A stretch of DNA of 64,000 bases from Edwardsiella piscicida (GTDB lineage: Bacteria > Pseudomonadota > Gammaproteobacteria > Enterobacterales > Enterobacteriaceae). Of this stretch, positions 40,099-49,086 are shown one piece after another. Position 1 is the first letter of the stretch. Each line of letters starts with the position of its first letter. The translations under genes were made by a program, and so were the position numbers. The stretch covers positions 2,336,240-2,400,239 of the forward strand of contig NZ_MPNU01000001.1 in assembly GCF_001896205.1 (NCBI RefSeq), read 5' to 3'. A model generated the notes under the pieces. The model searched no databases. It was not told where the DNA came from and worked only from the letters and a program-made list of their open reading frames with translations.

Positions 40099-40698
40099 AT
40101 GGAACTACTGGTGCTTGAACCCTGCCGCTATACCCGGCTGGGGATCAGTCTTTTTATTCAAAATGAAAAAAATATAAATGTTAATTATGTCTCAACCCTG
40201 GATGCGCTCATCGCCGGCGGAATGGAGAAAAACCCAGATATTATCTTTGCCAACCTGACGCCTTATTGTAAACACGATCCTCTCGACCTGCCGCTGCAGG
40301 CATTCTTTCGCTATCCGCAGCGGGCGACCTGCTTTATTTACACCCAGGCTCACTATCCCTATACGCAGCTGCCGCTCTACCTTCAGCGCAACATCTACCT
40401 CATCAATAAAAAAATGACGCCAACCCTGCTGCGCCTGCTTTGCTGTCACGCCCCGCGCCAGACGCCGCCGGCGCACCTGCTGGAGCAGCGCTACGGCGCC
40501 TGGCCGCTGCTGACTACGCGTGAAATCATGGTGATGCACGACTGGATGCAGCAGACGCCCAACCACCGTATCGCACAGCGCCTGCGCCTCAGCCCGCGCA
40601 CCGTCTATGCCTATAAGCGCCGTCTGGTCGAAAAGATCCGGGTCAAGAATCGCATCGAACTGTGCTATCTGTATAACCTGATCCGCCATATTTACTGA
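40099..40698 (+). CDS. LuxR-type (GerE HTH) regulator, RcsA/BglJ-like layout
   Basis: 199 residues. The first 130 show no standard phospho-acceptor set, so it is probably not a regular response regulator. The C-terminal LuxR/GerE helix-turn-helix is visible: LTTREIMVMHDWMQQ, then RIAQRLRLSPRTVYAYKRRL. The layout resembles RcsA, BglJ or CsgD-type auxiliary regulators. No ortholog could be named with confidence. It stands alone with a long AT-rich leader, suggesting silencing and conditional expression. Targets unknown. Confidence 0.8.
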   Translation: MELLVLEPCRYTRLGISLFIQNEKNINVNYVSTLDALIAGGMEKNPDIIFANLTPYCKHDPLDLPLQAFFRYPQRATCFIYTQAHYPYTQLPLYLQRNIYLINKKMTPTLLRLLCCHAPRQTPPAHLLEQRYGAWPLLTTREIMVMHDWMQQTPNHRIAQRLRLSPRTVYAYKRRLVEKIRVKNRIELCYLYNLIRHIY

Positions 40699-40802
40699 CG
40701 TCGCGTCCGTCCGCGCGGCCTAACGCCGCGGTCTGCGCCCGGGTTGAGGGCGCGCGCCATTTTACCTATACTCAGGCTCCGTCTCCTGCGCCGTGAAAGC
40801 CC

Positions 40803-40919
40803 ATGTTCAATCGCCTGATTCACCGCTTTATCGATAACGTCCGTCACCACCTGCTGTTCTATCTGGCCGTCTCACTGCTGCTGCTGGCCTTTGATCTCTA
40901 CTACCTGTGGTTTGCCTGA
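40803..40919 (+). CDS. Candidate 38-residue single-span membrane protein
   Basis: An ATG frame MFNRLIHRFIDNVRHHLLFY followed by LAVSLLLLAFDLYYLWFA and a stop. It has a basic amphipathic N-terminus and one hydrophobic segment of about 18 residues, a common design for small regulatory membrane proteins. The ribosome site is weak (GTGAAAG). It lies between two regulators. Evidence is composition only, so the call is tentative. Confidence 0.4.
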   Translation: MFNRLIHRFIDNVRHHLLFYLAVSLLLLAFDLYYLWFA

Positions 40920-41051
40920 GCATCCAAGGTAAACGCCAAGCGCTGACAGCGCCGTACAATTTATGTGGACAGCCGCGCATGCCGCGTGCACATCGCCATC
41001 CACTGTGATAATAGTGGATCCATTAGGTCATTGATCCCGTTTGGAACAGGC

Positions 41052-42509
41052 ATGCTGTCGTTTACTTTGGACCGTAACAGCCCACTTTCGCTGCAAAAAC
41101 AAATCTACCAACAGTTTCATACCGCCCTGCACGATGGTTCGCTGCAGTGCGGCGAACGCCTGCCCTCGATTCGCGAGCTGGGCAGCAAGCTGCAGGTCTC
41201 ACGCAATACCATTACCGCCGTCTATGAGAAGCTGCTGCAGGAGGGGTTCATCGCCAGTCGCCCCGGCGTCGGCTATAACGTCGTGCTGGCCAGCCACATC
41301 GATCTGCCGGAGACCCCGGCGGCGCAGCAGGAGCTGGATCATCCGCCCAGCGTGCTGTGTACCCAGGCGCCGGAAACCTACGTCGACGTCAACAGCCCGC
41401 TGTTCTTCAGCCTGGGCAATCCCGATGAGTCGGCCTTTCCCTGGCAGCGCTGGCGCAGCTGGAACAACAAGGCCTCGCGCAGCAAGCACCTGCTGATGAC
41501 CCGCTATCATCCTCCGGCCGGACTGCTGTCGCTGCGCCAGGAGCTGGTTAAATACCTGGCCAGCGCCCGCGGCATCCACACCGATCCGCAGCACATCATC
41601 GTCACCAACGGCGTGCAGGAGGGGCTGGCGCTGCTGGCGCGCACCCTGCTGACGCCGCAGGAGCACATCGCCGTCGAATCGCCGTGCTACTCCGGCGCCT
41701 GGAACCTGTTCAACAGCTTCGCTCCCCATATTCACGCCATCCCGGTCGATGACGGCGGACTGCGCACCGATCTGCTGCCTGAGCAGCAGTGCGCGCTGGC
41801 CTATGTGACCCCGTCGCACCAATATCCGGTGGGCAGCACCCTGCCGCTGGCGCGCCGCCTGGCCCTGCTCGACTGGTCGCGCCGCTCCAACGCCTACGTG
41901 ATCGAAGATGACTACGACACCACGTTCCTCTACGGGACGCAGCCGCTGCCGGCGCTAAAGTCGCTGGAGGACGCTAACAACGTGATCTACCTGAGCAGCT
42001 TCTCCAAAACTCTGGGGCCGGGCATGCGGCTCGGATTTATGGTCTGCCCGGATCGGCTGGTGGAGCCGATCCTTAATCTGAAGGCGCTGTGGAACCACGG
42101 CGCCAGCTGGCTATATCAACAGTTTCTGGCCGATTTTATGCAGGATCAGGGCTATCACCGCCACCTGCGCAAGCTGGAGCTGGAGTACGCTGCGCGGCAG
42201 AAGCTGCTGCGCGAAGGGCTAAGCGCCCTGTTTCCACGCGCGCGTCTGCTGGGCACCTCATCGGGACTGCACCTGACCCTGAAGACCGATCTCCCGGCGC
42301 AGCGGGTTAATCAGCTGCGCGAGCGCTGCCTGCGCGACGGCGTGCGCTTCGATACGCTGCAAAGCATGTGCAACGGCTCGGAATGCGCCTATATGGAGCA
42401 CAACGGCGCGCCGCTGATGCTGTTTGGATTTAGCGCCCTGTCTGAAGTGAAGATCCGGCGGGCGCTGGAGATCATCGCCAACGCCGCCAAAGAGCTGGGG
42501 CTCGCCTAA
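41052..42509 (+). CDS. MocR-type regulator: GntR winged helix fused to a PLP aminotransferase-like domain
   Basis: 485 residues. The N-terminal GntR winged helix (about 10-80) has LPSIRELGSKLQVSRNTITAVYEKL; the fold-type I aminotransferase-like domain spans about 120-480 with the PLP lysine in YLSSFSKTLGPGMRLGF and the Asp motif VIEDDYDTTF. MocR/PdxR proteins sense PLP or amino acids and often regulate adjacent genes. The start is set at MLSFTLDRNSPLSLQKQIY with AACAGG upstream. No pdxST-type operon is nearby, so the target is unclear; a separate promoter region divides it from the small frame upstream. Confidence 0.88.
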   Translation: MLSFTLDRNSPLSLQKQIYQQFHTALHDGSLQCGERLPSIRELGSKLQVSRNTITAVYEKLLQEGFIASRPGVGYNVVLASHIDLPETPAAQQELDHPPSVLCTQAPETYVDVNSPLFFSLGNPDESAFPWQRWRSWNNKASRSKHLLMTRYHPPAGLLSLRQELVKYLASARGIHTDPQHIIVTNGVQEGLALLARTLLTPQEHIAVESPCYSGAWNLFNSFAPHIHAIPVDDGGLRTDLLPEQQCALAYVTPSHQYPVGSTLPLARRLALLDWSRRSNAYVIEDDYDTTFLYGTQPLPALKSLEDANNVIYLSSFSKTLGPGMRLGFMVCPDRLVEPILNLKALWNHGASWLYQQFLADFMQDQGYHRHLRKLELEYAARQKLLREGLSALFPRARLLGTSSGLHLTLKTDLPAQRVNQLRERCLRDGVRFDTLQSMCNGSECAYMEHNGAPLMLFGFSALSEVKIRRALEIIANAAKELGLA

Positions 42510-42517
42510 ACGCAGCG

Positions 42518-43045
42518 CTAGGCGTGGGGCGGCTCATCGGCCGGCAGCTGCAGGCGGAAATCCTGCTGCAGAGCGCCGGGCGCGGCGCTGTTCAGCAGCT
42601 GCTGATAAATATCGCCGGCCACGGCGCAGCGCTGGCGATCCGGATCGCTGGCCATCGCCATTCCCAGCGCGTTACCCGCCATCTCGTTATACAGCAGATC
42701 CGTCAGGCGATTCTTCTCCCCCAGCGAGGTCACCGTGCGCAGCGCATCTACCGTGGCGCTATACAGCGGCGACAGGCTATTTTGCTGATTACAGCGCCGG
42801 TAGACCTCATGATAAAACGCCAGCTGCAGCGCCTGCGCATAGCGCAGGCTGGCGGCGGGAACCTTAATCTGCGCCTGCGCCGCACCGGACGGTGCCGCGG
42901 GTGCGGCGGACGGCGACGCCGCGGCGTGGGAGGCGATGACGGGCTGCGGCGCATCGATCGCCACGGAGGTATTGGGCTCCGCCGCCGCGCCGCCGACGTA
43001 CAGTGCCATCAGGCCGACACCCAGCCATAGAACGGCTTTACTCAT
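42518..43045 (-). CDS. Hypothetical secreted protein with Sec signal peptide
   Basis: 175 residues. MSKAVLWLGVGLMALYVGGAA is a typical signal peptide with cleavage expected after A-A-A (about residue 22). An Ala/Pro-rich linker (about 30-60) leads to a helical domain with two Cys (in RRCNQQ and RQRCAVAG) that could form a disulfide. I recognise no family. It is convergent with the MocR-type gene, eight bases away, and divergent from yqjA. Probably periplasmic. Confidence 0.65.
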   Translation of the reverse strand: MSKAVLWLGVGLMALYVGGAAAEPNTSVAIDAPQPVIASHAAASPSAAPAAPSGAAQAQIKVPAASLRYAQALQLAFYHEVYRRCNQQNSLSPLYSATVDALRTVTSLGEKNRLTDLLYNEMAGNALGMAMASDPDRQRCAVAGDIYQQLLNSAAPGALQQDFRLQLPADEPPHA

Positions 43046-43470
43046 TATACTTTCCCCTAAAAACGGTCTGCTACTATCCTAATCCGTCAATAATACAATG
43101 AAAGCGCCAATCTGTTGTGGCGGCAACCATTCTGTATCAGTCTGTTTCCCTCGCAAACGCCGCCTCGCCCACGCGATGGCGCCCAAACGGCTTACGAAAA
43201 CGTCTGCGGTTCATCCGATATTCCCCCCGTTTTTCAGCCCGTTGCCGACGATGTCACATTACCGCACGCTATTTCAGATTGATTTACAATTGTATGATTT
43301 TATTTATGGTAACATCGCAGCGCGTCCGTTTTTCGGCGGCCTTGTGCTATATTGGGTAGGTAATTACGCTGTCTATCAGACTGGCGCAGCGTCTGTTACG
43401 CTCTCTGGGTCAGGGGCATCCGATCCAATGTTTCCCCAGGCGCCTGTCCGCAGTTAATTAAGGTAAGGTA
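43046..43470. promoter_or_regulatory. yqjA upstream region with candidate promoter
   Basis: 425 bases without a supported gene. TTTACA (43283-43288), 16 bases, TATGGT (43305-43310) is a plausible promoter giving a leader of about 150 bases. An open frame on the plus strand (43098-43457) has no recognisable content. AAGGTAAGGTA just before 43471 is the yqjA ribosome site. Confidence 0.4.
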
Positions 43471-44133
43471 ATGGAAGTCATTAAAGAGATCCTGCATGCA
43501 CTGTGGGCACAAGATTTCGCCGTGCTGAGCGATCCGCATATCGTCTGGGTCATTTACGCCATTCTGTTCACCACGCTGGTGCTGGAGAATGGCCTGCTGC
43601 CCGCCGCCTTTCTGCCCGGCGACAGCCTGCTGTTGCTCTCTGGAGCCCTGATCGCCCGCTCCGTACTGCCCTTTTTCCCCACCCTGTGCCTGCTGGTCGT
43701 GGCCTCCAGCCTGGGCTGCTGGCTCAGCTATCTGCAGGGGCGCTGGCTGGGGGATACCCGCCTGGTTCAGGGATGGCTGCTGCGGCTACCGCCCCAGTAC
43801 CACCAGCGCGCCTACAATCTGTTTCATCGCCACGGTCTGATGGCGCTGCTGATCGGCCGCTTTTTGGCCTTTGTCCGCACCATTCTGCCGGTGCTGGCCG
43901 GGCTATCCGGGCTGCATAACGCCCGCTTTCAGCTCTTCAACTGGCTCAGCGCCCTGCTGTGGGTCGGCGTGGTCATGGGGCTGGGGCTGGCCATCAGCAA
44001 CATTCCCTTCGTTAAACAGCACCAGGATCAGGTGATGTCCATCCTGCTCATCCTGCCGGTGGTTCTGCTGGTCAGCGGACTGCTGGGCACCCTGATGCTG
44101 CTGCTGCGCCGACGCCGTCAGCCGCACGGCTGA
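43471..44133 (+). CDS. yqjA: YqjA, DedA-family inner-membrane transporter
   Basis: 220 residues, as in E. coli. About five hydrophobic segments. Residues shown to be essential in E. coli YqjA are at the same numbers: E39 and D51 in [15 protein letters not shown], and R130 and R136 in GRFLAFVRT. DedA proteins are needed for proton-motive-force balance, cell division at alkaline pH and polymyxin resistance; recent work links them to undecaprenyl-phosphate recycling. In E. coli mzrA follows yqjA; here osmB does. Confidence 0.94.
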   Translation: MEVIKEILHALWAQDFAVLSDPHIVWVIYAILFTTLVLENGLLPAAFLPGDSLLLLSGALIARSVLPFFPTLCLLVVASSLGCWLSYLQGRWLGDTRLVQGWLLRLPPQYHQRAYNLFHRHGLMALLIGRFLAFVRTILPVLAGLSGLHNARFQLFNWLSALLWVGVVMGLGLAISNIPFVKQHQDQVMSILLILPVVLLVSGLLGTLMLLLRRRRQPHG

Positions 44134-44306
44134 TCGCGGCGAGCACCGCCGTCGCAGCGTCGTCCAGCGTAGGGCGACGCTGCAAATCAGACTATTTACC
44201 TGTTCGCCCTTTCTCCTGCGCCTATACTGCTCTCACCGTCATCCCCCTGTTCCGTCAGCGCATAGACTATACTCAACACGTGTCGGAACGCAGTAAGGAG
44301 CCCAAT

Positions 44307-44525
44307 ATGAATCGTACCTTAACACGCGTCGCTACAGTTGCCCTTGCGCTGACGCTTGCCGCCTCGCTCAGCGCCTGTTCCAACATGTCCAAACGCGATC
44401 GCAATACCGCCATCGGCGCGGGCGCCGGTGCCCTGGGCGGCGCAATCCTGACCGACGGCAGCGCGCTCGGCACCGTGGGCGGCGCCGCCATCGGCGGTCT
44501 TATCGGCCACCAGGTGGGCAAGTAA
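44307..44525 (+). CDS. osmB: OsmB, osmotically inducible lipoprotein
   Basis: 72 residues, as in E. coli. The signal peptide ends in the lipobox LSAC; the mature part SNMSKRDRNTAIGAGAGALG continues as a glycine-zipper segment and ends IGHQVGK, almost identical to E. coli. An outer-membrane lipoprotein induced by osmotic and envelope stress (RpoS and Rcs in E. coli). AAGGAG precedes the ATG. A shared terminator divides it from yciH. Confidence 0.95.
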   Translation: MNRTLTRVATVALALTLAASLSACSNMSKRDRNTAIGAGAGALGGAILTDGSALGTVGGAAIGGLIGHQVGK

Positions 44526-44542
44526 TCCCCCCTCTCACCGAT

Positions 44543-44572
44543 AAAAAAGCCGGCTTACGCCGGCTTTCTTGT
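44543..44572. terminator. Bidirectional terminator between osmB and yciH
   Basis: AAAAAAGCCGGC, TTAC, GCCGGCTTTCTT: a symmetrical hairpin with A and T tracts usable from both sides. Confidence 0.85.
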
Positions 44573-44588
44573 CAGAATGCGCGCACGA

Positions 44589-44915
44589 TCAGCCCCCGGA
44601 CAGCTTGACTCGCATCCCTTTCGCTTCCAGCAGTTGCTTAATCACATCGCGTTTATCTCCCTGGATCTCGATAACGCCATCGCGCGCGCTGCCGCCGCAG
44701 CCGCAGCGCTTCTTCAGCTCGGCCGCCAGCGCCAGCGTCGCCGCGTCGTCCAGATCCAGGCCGGTGATCACGCATACCCCTTTGCCTTTACGTCCGCTGG
44801 TCTGACGCTGAATACGCACCGTGCCGTCACCCTTTGGCCGCGGCGCCGCGGCCGCCGTTTCATGAATACGCCCCGCGTCGGTGGTGTAGACCAGGCGACT
44901 GTTACTCTCTTGCAT
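44589..44915 (-). CDS. yciH: YciH, SUI1/eIF1-like translation factor
   Basis: 108 residues. The SUI1 fold is shown by GKGVCVITGLDLDDAATLAL and CGCGGSARDGVIEIQGDKRD. In E. coli YciH influences initiation fidelity and stress translation. It lies 22 bases after pyrF in the same leftward unit, as in E. coli. Confidence 0.95.
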   Translation of the reverse strand: MQESNSRLVYTTDAGRIHETAAAAPRPKGDGTVRIQRQTSGRKGKGVCVITGLDLDDAATLALAAELKKRCGCGGSARDGVIEIQGDKRDVIKQLLEAKGMRVKLSGG

Positions 44916-44937
44916 TTTTACCTGCTCCCGTCTCGAT

Positions 44938-45660
44938 TTAGGCCAGCGTCGCCAGAATGGCGCGCAGCGCCTCGGCCGGCTGCGCCGCTTGGGTGATCGG
45001 ACGTCCGATCACCATATAGTCGACCCCGGCGGCGACGGCCTGCTGCGGCGTCATAATCCGACGCTGATCGCCGGCCTCACTGCCCGCGGGCCGGATCCCC
45101 GGCGTCACCAGTTTGAATGCGGAGCCACAGGCGGCTTTGATGCGCACCGCCTCCTGGGCCGAGCAGACCACCCCATCCAGCCCGCACTGCTGCGTCAGAC
45201 GCGCCAGGCGCTCGGCATAGTCGGCCGGCGCCTCGTCGATACCGATCGCCTGCAGATCGGCCTGCTCCATGCTGGTCAGCACCGTCACGGCGATCAGCAG
45301 CGGCGCCTCCTTGCCGTAGGGCCGCAGCGCCTCTCGGGCCGCGCTCATCATGCGTAGGCTGCCGCTGGCGTGCACGTTGACCATCCACACCCCCAGATCC
45401 GCCGCCGCTGCCACGGCGCGTGCGACGGTATTGGGGATATCGTGAAACTTAAGATCCAGAAAAACATCGAATCCGCGCTGCTGCAGAGTGCGAACCCACT
45501 CGGGGCCGAACAGGGTGAACATTTCCTTACCGACCTTCAGCCGACAGTCGCGCGGATCGAGCGCATCCACCAGCGCGAGGGCGGCGTTGCGATCGGCATA
45601 ATCAAGGGCGACAACGATCGGAGAGTGGCTATGGGCACGCATCGGAGTAGATATTGACAT
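44938..45660 (-). CDS. pyrF: Orotidine 5'-phosphate decarboxylase
   Basis: 240 residues. The last step of UMP synthesis. The catalytic charge network is in [13 protein letters not shown] (D-x-K-x2-D type), and the phosphate-binding end is [21 protein letters not shown] and YMVIGRPIT. It sits upstream of yciH; lapB ends 113 bases before its start. Confidence 0.97.
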   Translation of the reverse strand: MSISTPMRAHSHSPIVVALDYADRNAALALVDALDPRDCRLKVGKEMFTLFGPEWVRTLQQRGFDVFLDLKFHDIPNTVARAVAAAADLGVWMVNVHASGSLRMMSAAREALRPYGKEAPLLIAVTVLTSMEQADLQAIGIDEAPADYAERLARLTQQCGLDGVVCSAQEAVRIKAACGSAFKLVTPGIRPAGSEAGDQRRIMTPQQAVAAGVDYMVIGRPITQAAQPAEALRAILATLA

Positions 45661-45773
45661 GGTGGGTTCCTGAATCTGGCGTTAGCGGAGAAATACCTTT
45701 TTCAGGAGCGGCATTGTACACAGCACGCCCCGCTCTGCCTAGGGCGTACGTGCAGTGCGCCGTAAAATCGCGC

Positions 45774-46943
45774 CTATTGGCCGTCCAGGCCGCGGATCGG
45801 TTTGATGGTCGCCCAGGCCCGACAGGAGGGGCAGTGCCAGTACAGACTGTGCGGCGTAAACCCGCACTTCAGGCAGCGATAGCGCGGCTTGGTGCGGATC
45901 TGCTCGCCGACCATATCGCGCAGCAGCTGCAGACTTTCGCGGGCGCGTCCGTCCTCCGCTTCGGCCAGATGGTAGTCTATCAGGCGGTGGAATACGCGCA
46001 TCGTCGGGTGGCGCTGCAGCTGACGGCTGACGTACACCTGCGCCGCCTCCAGCCCTTCCTGCGCCTCGATAACCTGTCCCAGCATCAGCTCTGCGCTGGC
46101 GCCGGCGTCCTCATCGACGCAGCGACGCAAAAAGTCATGCCAAGGCTCAGGCTGCCCCAGCGCCTGGTAGCACGTCTCCATCAGCGGCAGCACTTCGCTG
46201 ACAAATGCCTTATCCTGCTCCAGCACCTGAGAAAAGGCGGCAACCGCTTTGGCCGGTTCGCCCAGCGCCTGGAACACCCGCCCGCGCATTATCGAGACGC
46301 GGGCGCAGCCCTTATCCGCCGCCGCGGCTTTCTTCAGCAGGCTCTGCGCCCTATCGAGATCGTCGCTGCCCATCGCCTGTAGCGCCAGCTCACAGTAAAA
46401 GTGCGCGATTTCGCCCCGCTGCTGATCTTTGCCCAACCGCACCAGCTTTTCGGCCGCGTCGATGGCCTTATGCCAGTCGCTGGTCGCCTGATGGATCAGC
46501 AGCAGCTGCTGCAGGGCGGACACCCTGAAATCCGCCTCATCCACCAGCTGGCTGAACATCTCCTCCGCCCGGTCATACAGCCCCGCCGCCATATAGTCAC
46601 GCCCCAGCTGCTGTACGGCCAGCAGGCGCTGCTCAAAGGAGAGCGAGGCGCTTTCCATCAGGGATTGGTGAATGCGGATGGCGCGATCGACCTCGCCGCG
46701 GGAGCGGAACAGGTTGCCGAGCGTCAGGTGAGCCTCAACGGTGTTGCTGTCTTCCTTGAGCATGTCCAAAAACAGCTCAACCGCTTTATCCTGCTGGTTA
46801 GACAGCAGAAAGTTCACCCCGGTCACGTACTCGCGCGACAGGCGGTTAGCCTCCTGCTGTTTATCCTGCTGTGCGCTCCTGCGCCCCATATACCAGCCGT
46901 AGGCAGCCGCTACCGGGAGAAGCAGAAACAGCAGCTCAAGCAT
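45774..46943 (-). CDS. lapB: LapB (YciM), TPR adaptor controlling LpxC and LPS assembly
   Basis: 389 residues, as in E. coli. An N-terminal membrane helix (MLELLFLLLPVAAAYGWYMG), TPR repeats over about 35-340 (for example AHLTLGNLFRSRGEVDRAIR), and a C-terminal rubredoxin-like zinc module (YRCLKCGF, WHCPSCRAW). It directs FtsH to degrade LpxC, balancing lipopolysaccharide with phospholipid. It begins five bases after lapA. Confidence 0.96.
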   Translation of the reverse strand: MLELLFLLLPVAAAYGWYMGRRSAQQDKQQEANRLSREYVTGVNFLLSNQQDKAVELFLDMLKEDSNTVEAHLTLGNLFRSRGEVDRAIRIHQSLMESASLSFEQRLLAVQQLGRDYMAAGLYDRAEEMFSQLVDEADFRVSALQQLLLIHQATSDWHKAIDAAEKLVRLGKDQQRGEIAHFYCELALQAMGSDDLDRAQSLLKKAAAADKGCARVSIMRGRVFQALGEPAKAVAAFSQVLEQDKAFVSEVLPLMETCYQALGQPEPWHDFLRRCVDEDAGASAELMLGQVIEAQEGLEAAQVYVSRQLQRHPTMRVFHRLIDYHLAEAEDGRARESLQLLRDMVGEQIRTKPRYRCLKCGFTPHSLYWHCPSCRAWATIKPIRGLDGQ

Positions 46944-46948
46944 AGCGG

Positions 46949-47257
46949 TTATTCCTTCGTAGCCGAAGCCGCGGCGCTGCTGCCCTGCGGCTCCGTCGGC
47001 GCCAACTGCTGCTCTAGGCGGCGAATTTTACGCTGCGCCCGCGCCAGACCCAGGCGTACGCGCAGATAGAACAGGCCGCAGATCACCCAGCCAAGGATAA
47101 AACCGGCGGCAAACAGCGTCGCCAGCAGCGTCGACAGGCGATACTCGCCCTTGGCCAACAGATAGTTGAAGGCCACGACCTGATCATTTTGCGCCCCAAG
47201 GGTGACAGACAGTACAAAAATGGCCAGGACGATCAGAAAAATCAGCAAATATTTCAC
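46949..47257 (-). CDS. lapA: LapA (YciS), small inner-membrane partner of LapB
   Basis: 102 residues; two membrane helices (about 1-20 and 42-65) with the family motif GAQNDQVVAFNYLLAKGEY between them, and a basic cytoplasmic tail LARAQRKIRRLEQQL. Cotranscribed with lapB. In E. coli the pair has a heat-shock promoter, but I could not identify one with confidence here. Confidence 0.95.
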   Translation of the reverse strand: MKYLLIFLIVLAIFVLSVTLGAQNDQVVAFNYLLAKGEYRLSTLLATLFAAGFILGWVICGLFYLRVRLGLARAQRKIRRLEQQLAPTEPQGSSAAASATKE

Positions 47258-47428
47258 ATTTCTTCCTGTTGTTCAGGTTAAGCAAATGAATAATGCTTAA
47301 AAAATCGAAACCATCTCTAAATTAACATTTAGTCATGGGGCATGGAAACCCCGCCCGCCAGAAAGGCACCGGATTCTTATATCCGCGCTGTGCTCCGGTA
47401 CATTTGCGCAGCGGTAAGCGACGCCATT

Positions 47429-48124
47429 TTACCCAATCTGCCCCCCGCTCAGCCCCCGGCGGTGAATATACCAGCCGAACGGCAGCGCCCATAGCCAGCC
47501 CAGCAACACGGCGGCCAGCAGATCGCGCGGCCAATGCATCCCCAGCGCAAAACGGCTGTACATCACCGCCGCCGCCCATGCCAACAGCGGCACCATCACG
47601 GCGTAGCGCCGCCGCGGCAGTACGATCGCGGCCAGCGCCACCCAGGTTGCGACAAACAGCCCATGGCCAGAGGGAAAGGCAAACCCCGTTTCCCGCGCCC
47701 AGTGGTCGCCCAGCCACGCCGGCTGCGATGCGACGTGGCGCGCCGCCGCGCTGCGGGCGTAAAAATCGGCGGGCGCCACGCCCGCCGCCGCCGTCAGGCT
47801 CAGAACATAGGGACGCGGCGCCTGGATCCAGCGCTTGATCCCCGCATTGACGCCCTGCGCGCTGCCGACGCACAGCATCAGCAGCAGGAACAGTCGCAGC
47901 GCGGCCCGCCCGCGCAGCGCCAGCAGGCGAACCACCACCCCGCCGAGTAGCGCGGCGCTGAGTATCCCCCATGGCTGGCTGACGCTCTGCGTGACGACAA
48001 ACCAGTATGGGCCGTCGCCCCCCAGCGAGGCCGGAGACCACCGCCAGCCGCTCACCTGCAGCGCCAGGGGGAGCACCAGCAGCACCAGCAGCGCCGGCGC
48101 GCTCTTTTTGACCATCATCATCAT
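47429..48124 (-). CDS. pgpB: PgpB, PAP2-type phosphatase (PGP and undecaprenyl-PP phosphatase)
   Basis: 231 residues; E. coli has 254. The PAP2 signature is complete: KRWIQAPRP, PSGH and SRFALGMHWPRD. Six hydrophobic segments. It dephosphorylates phosphatidylglycerophosphate and undecaprenyl pyrophosphate at the periplasmic face. Four ATGs stand in a row; the first (48124) is used, with AGGAACG upstream. Order ribA-pgpB-lapAB-pyrF-yciH matches E. coli. Confidence 0.93.
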   Translation of the reverse strand: MMMMVKKSAPALLVLLVLPLALQVSGWRWSPASLGGDGPYWFVVTQSVSQPWGILSAALLGGVVVRLLALRGRAALRLFLLLMLCVGSAQGVNAGIKRWIQAPRPYVLSLTAAAGVAPADFYARSAAARHVASQPAWLGDHWARETGFAFPSGHGLFVATWVALAAIVLPRRRYAVMVPLLAWAAAVMYSRFALGMHWPRDLLAAVLLGWLWALPFGWYIHRRGLSGGQIG

Positions 48125-48415
48125 CCGTTCGTTCCTGAGCCGTTAACCTTTTCTCGCAGATCTCTATATCCAATAATACTTCTGCTATTCATGCAGCATT
48201 TTTATTCCGTTTTTTTCAAGCTGGGTAGCAATAAATGTGTTTTCCAAGCCGGGATCGCCGCCCGTTTTGTGGCAAAATAGCGTCAGGCTTTTAGGACAAA
48301 GTTAGGAAGGCGTCACGCACTCCGCGCGCATCACTGTGTCATCTACATCCACGGTGAGCACCGCAAAAGGTGACGCTGTCACGATGACAAAAATGATATG
48401 GTTGTGGAGACAAAC

Positions 48416-49006
48416 ATGCAGCTTAAACGAGTGGCAGAGGCAAAACTGCCGACGCCATGGGGCGATTTTTTAATGGTCGGCTTTGAAGAGATTGCCACCG
48501 GTCACGATCATCTGGCGCTGGTTTATGGGGACATCAGCGGTGAGACACCGGTGCTGGCGCGTGTTCACTCCGAGTGCCTGACGGGCGATGCGCTGTTCAG
48601 CCTGCGCTGCGACTGTGGCTTTCAGCTCGAGGCCGCGCTGGAGCATATCGCCGAAGCGGGGCGCGGCATTCTGCTGTACCACCGCCAAGAGGGGCGTAAC
48701 ATTGGCCTGCTGAATAAAATCCGCGCCTATGCGCTGCAGGATCAGGGCGCCGATACCGTCGAGGCTAATCATCAGCTGGGCTTTGCCGCCGACGAGCGTG
48801 ACTTTACCCTGTGTGCCGATATGTTCAAACTGCTGGGCGTCAGCCAGGTCCGGCTGCTGACCAATAACCCGAACAAAGTCGATATTCTTACCCAGGCGGG
48901 GATCAATATCGTCGAACGCGTTCCGCTGATCGTCGGCCGCAACCCGAAGAACGAACGCTACCTGGCGACCAAGGCCGCCAAAATGGGCCATCTGCTGAAC
49001 GGCTGA
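48416..49006 (+). CDS. ribA: RibA, GTP cyclohydrolase II
   Basis: 196 residues, as in E. coli. First step of riboflavin synthesis from GTP. The zinc cysteines are in [20 protein letters not shown], the GTP and catalytic motif is [18 protein letters not shown], and the ending [16 protein letters not shown] is typical. TGGAGACAA precedes the chosen ATG. It is divergent from pgpB and convergent with the autotransporter gene. Confidence 0.97.
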   Translation: MQLKRVAEAKLPTPWGDFLMVGFEEIATGHDHLALVYGDISGETPVLARVHSECLTGDALFSLRCDCGFQLEAALEHIAEAGRGILLYHRQEGRNIGLLNKIRAYALQDQGADTVEANHQLGFAADERDFTLCADMFKLLGVSQVRLLTNNPNKVDILTQAGINIVERVPLIVGRNPKNERYLATKAAKMGHLLNG

Positions 49007-49086
49007 GCGCGTTCGGGGCGCACCCGCCGCCCCTCAGTGCATTCATGCTCCGGCTTCGCGCCCGCCTCTCCCGCGGGCGCCTCCTT

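Noticed and set aside
43098-43457. 119-codon plus-strand frame upstream of yqjA
   Set aside because: Composition is irregular and includes the candidate yqjA promoter; no ribosome site or domain.
47322-48173. 283-codon minus-strand frame overlapping pgpB
   Set aside because: Arg/Gly/Ala-rich shadow in another frame; PAP2 motifs are in the pgpB frame.
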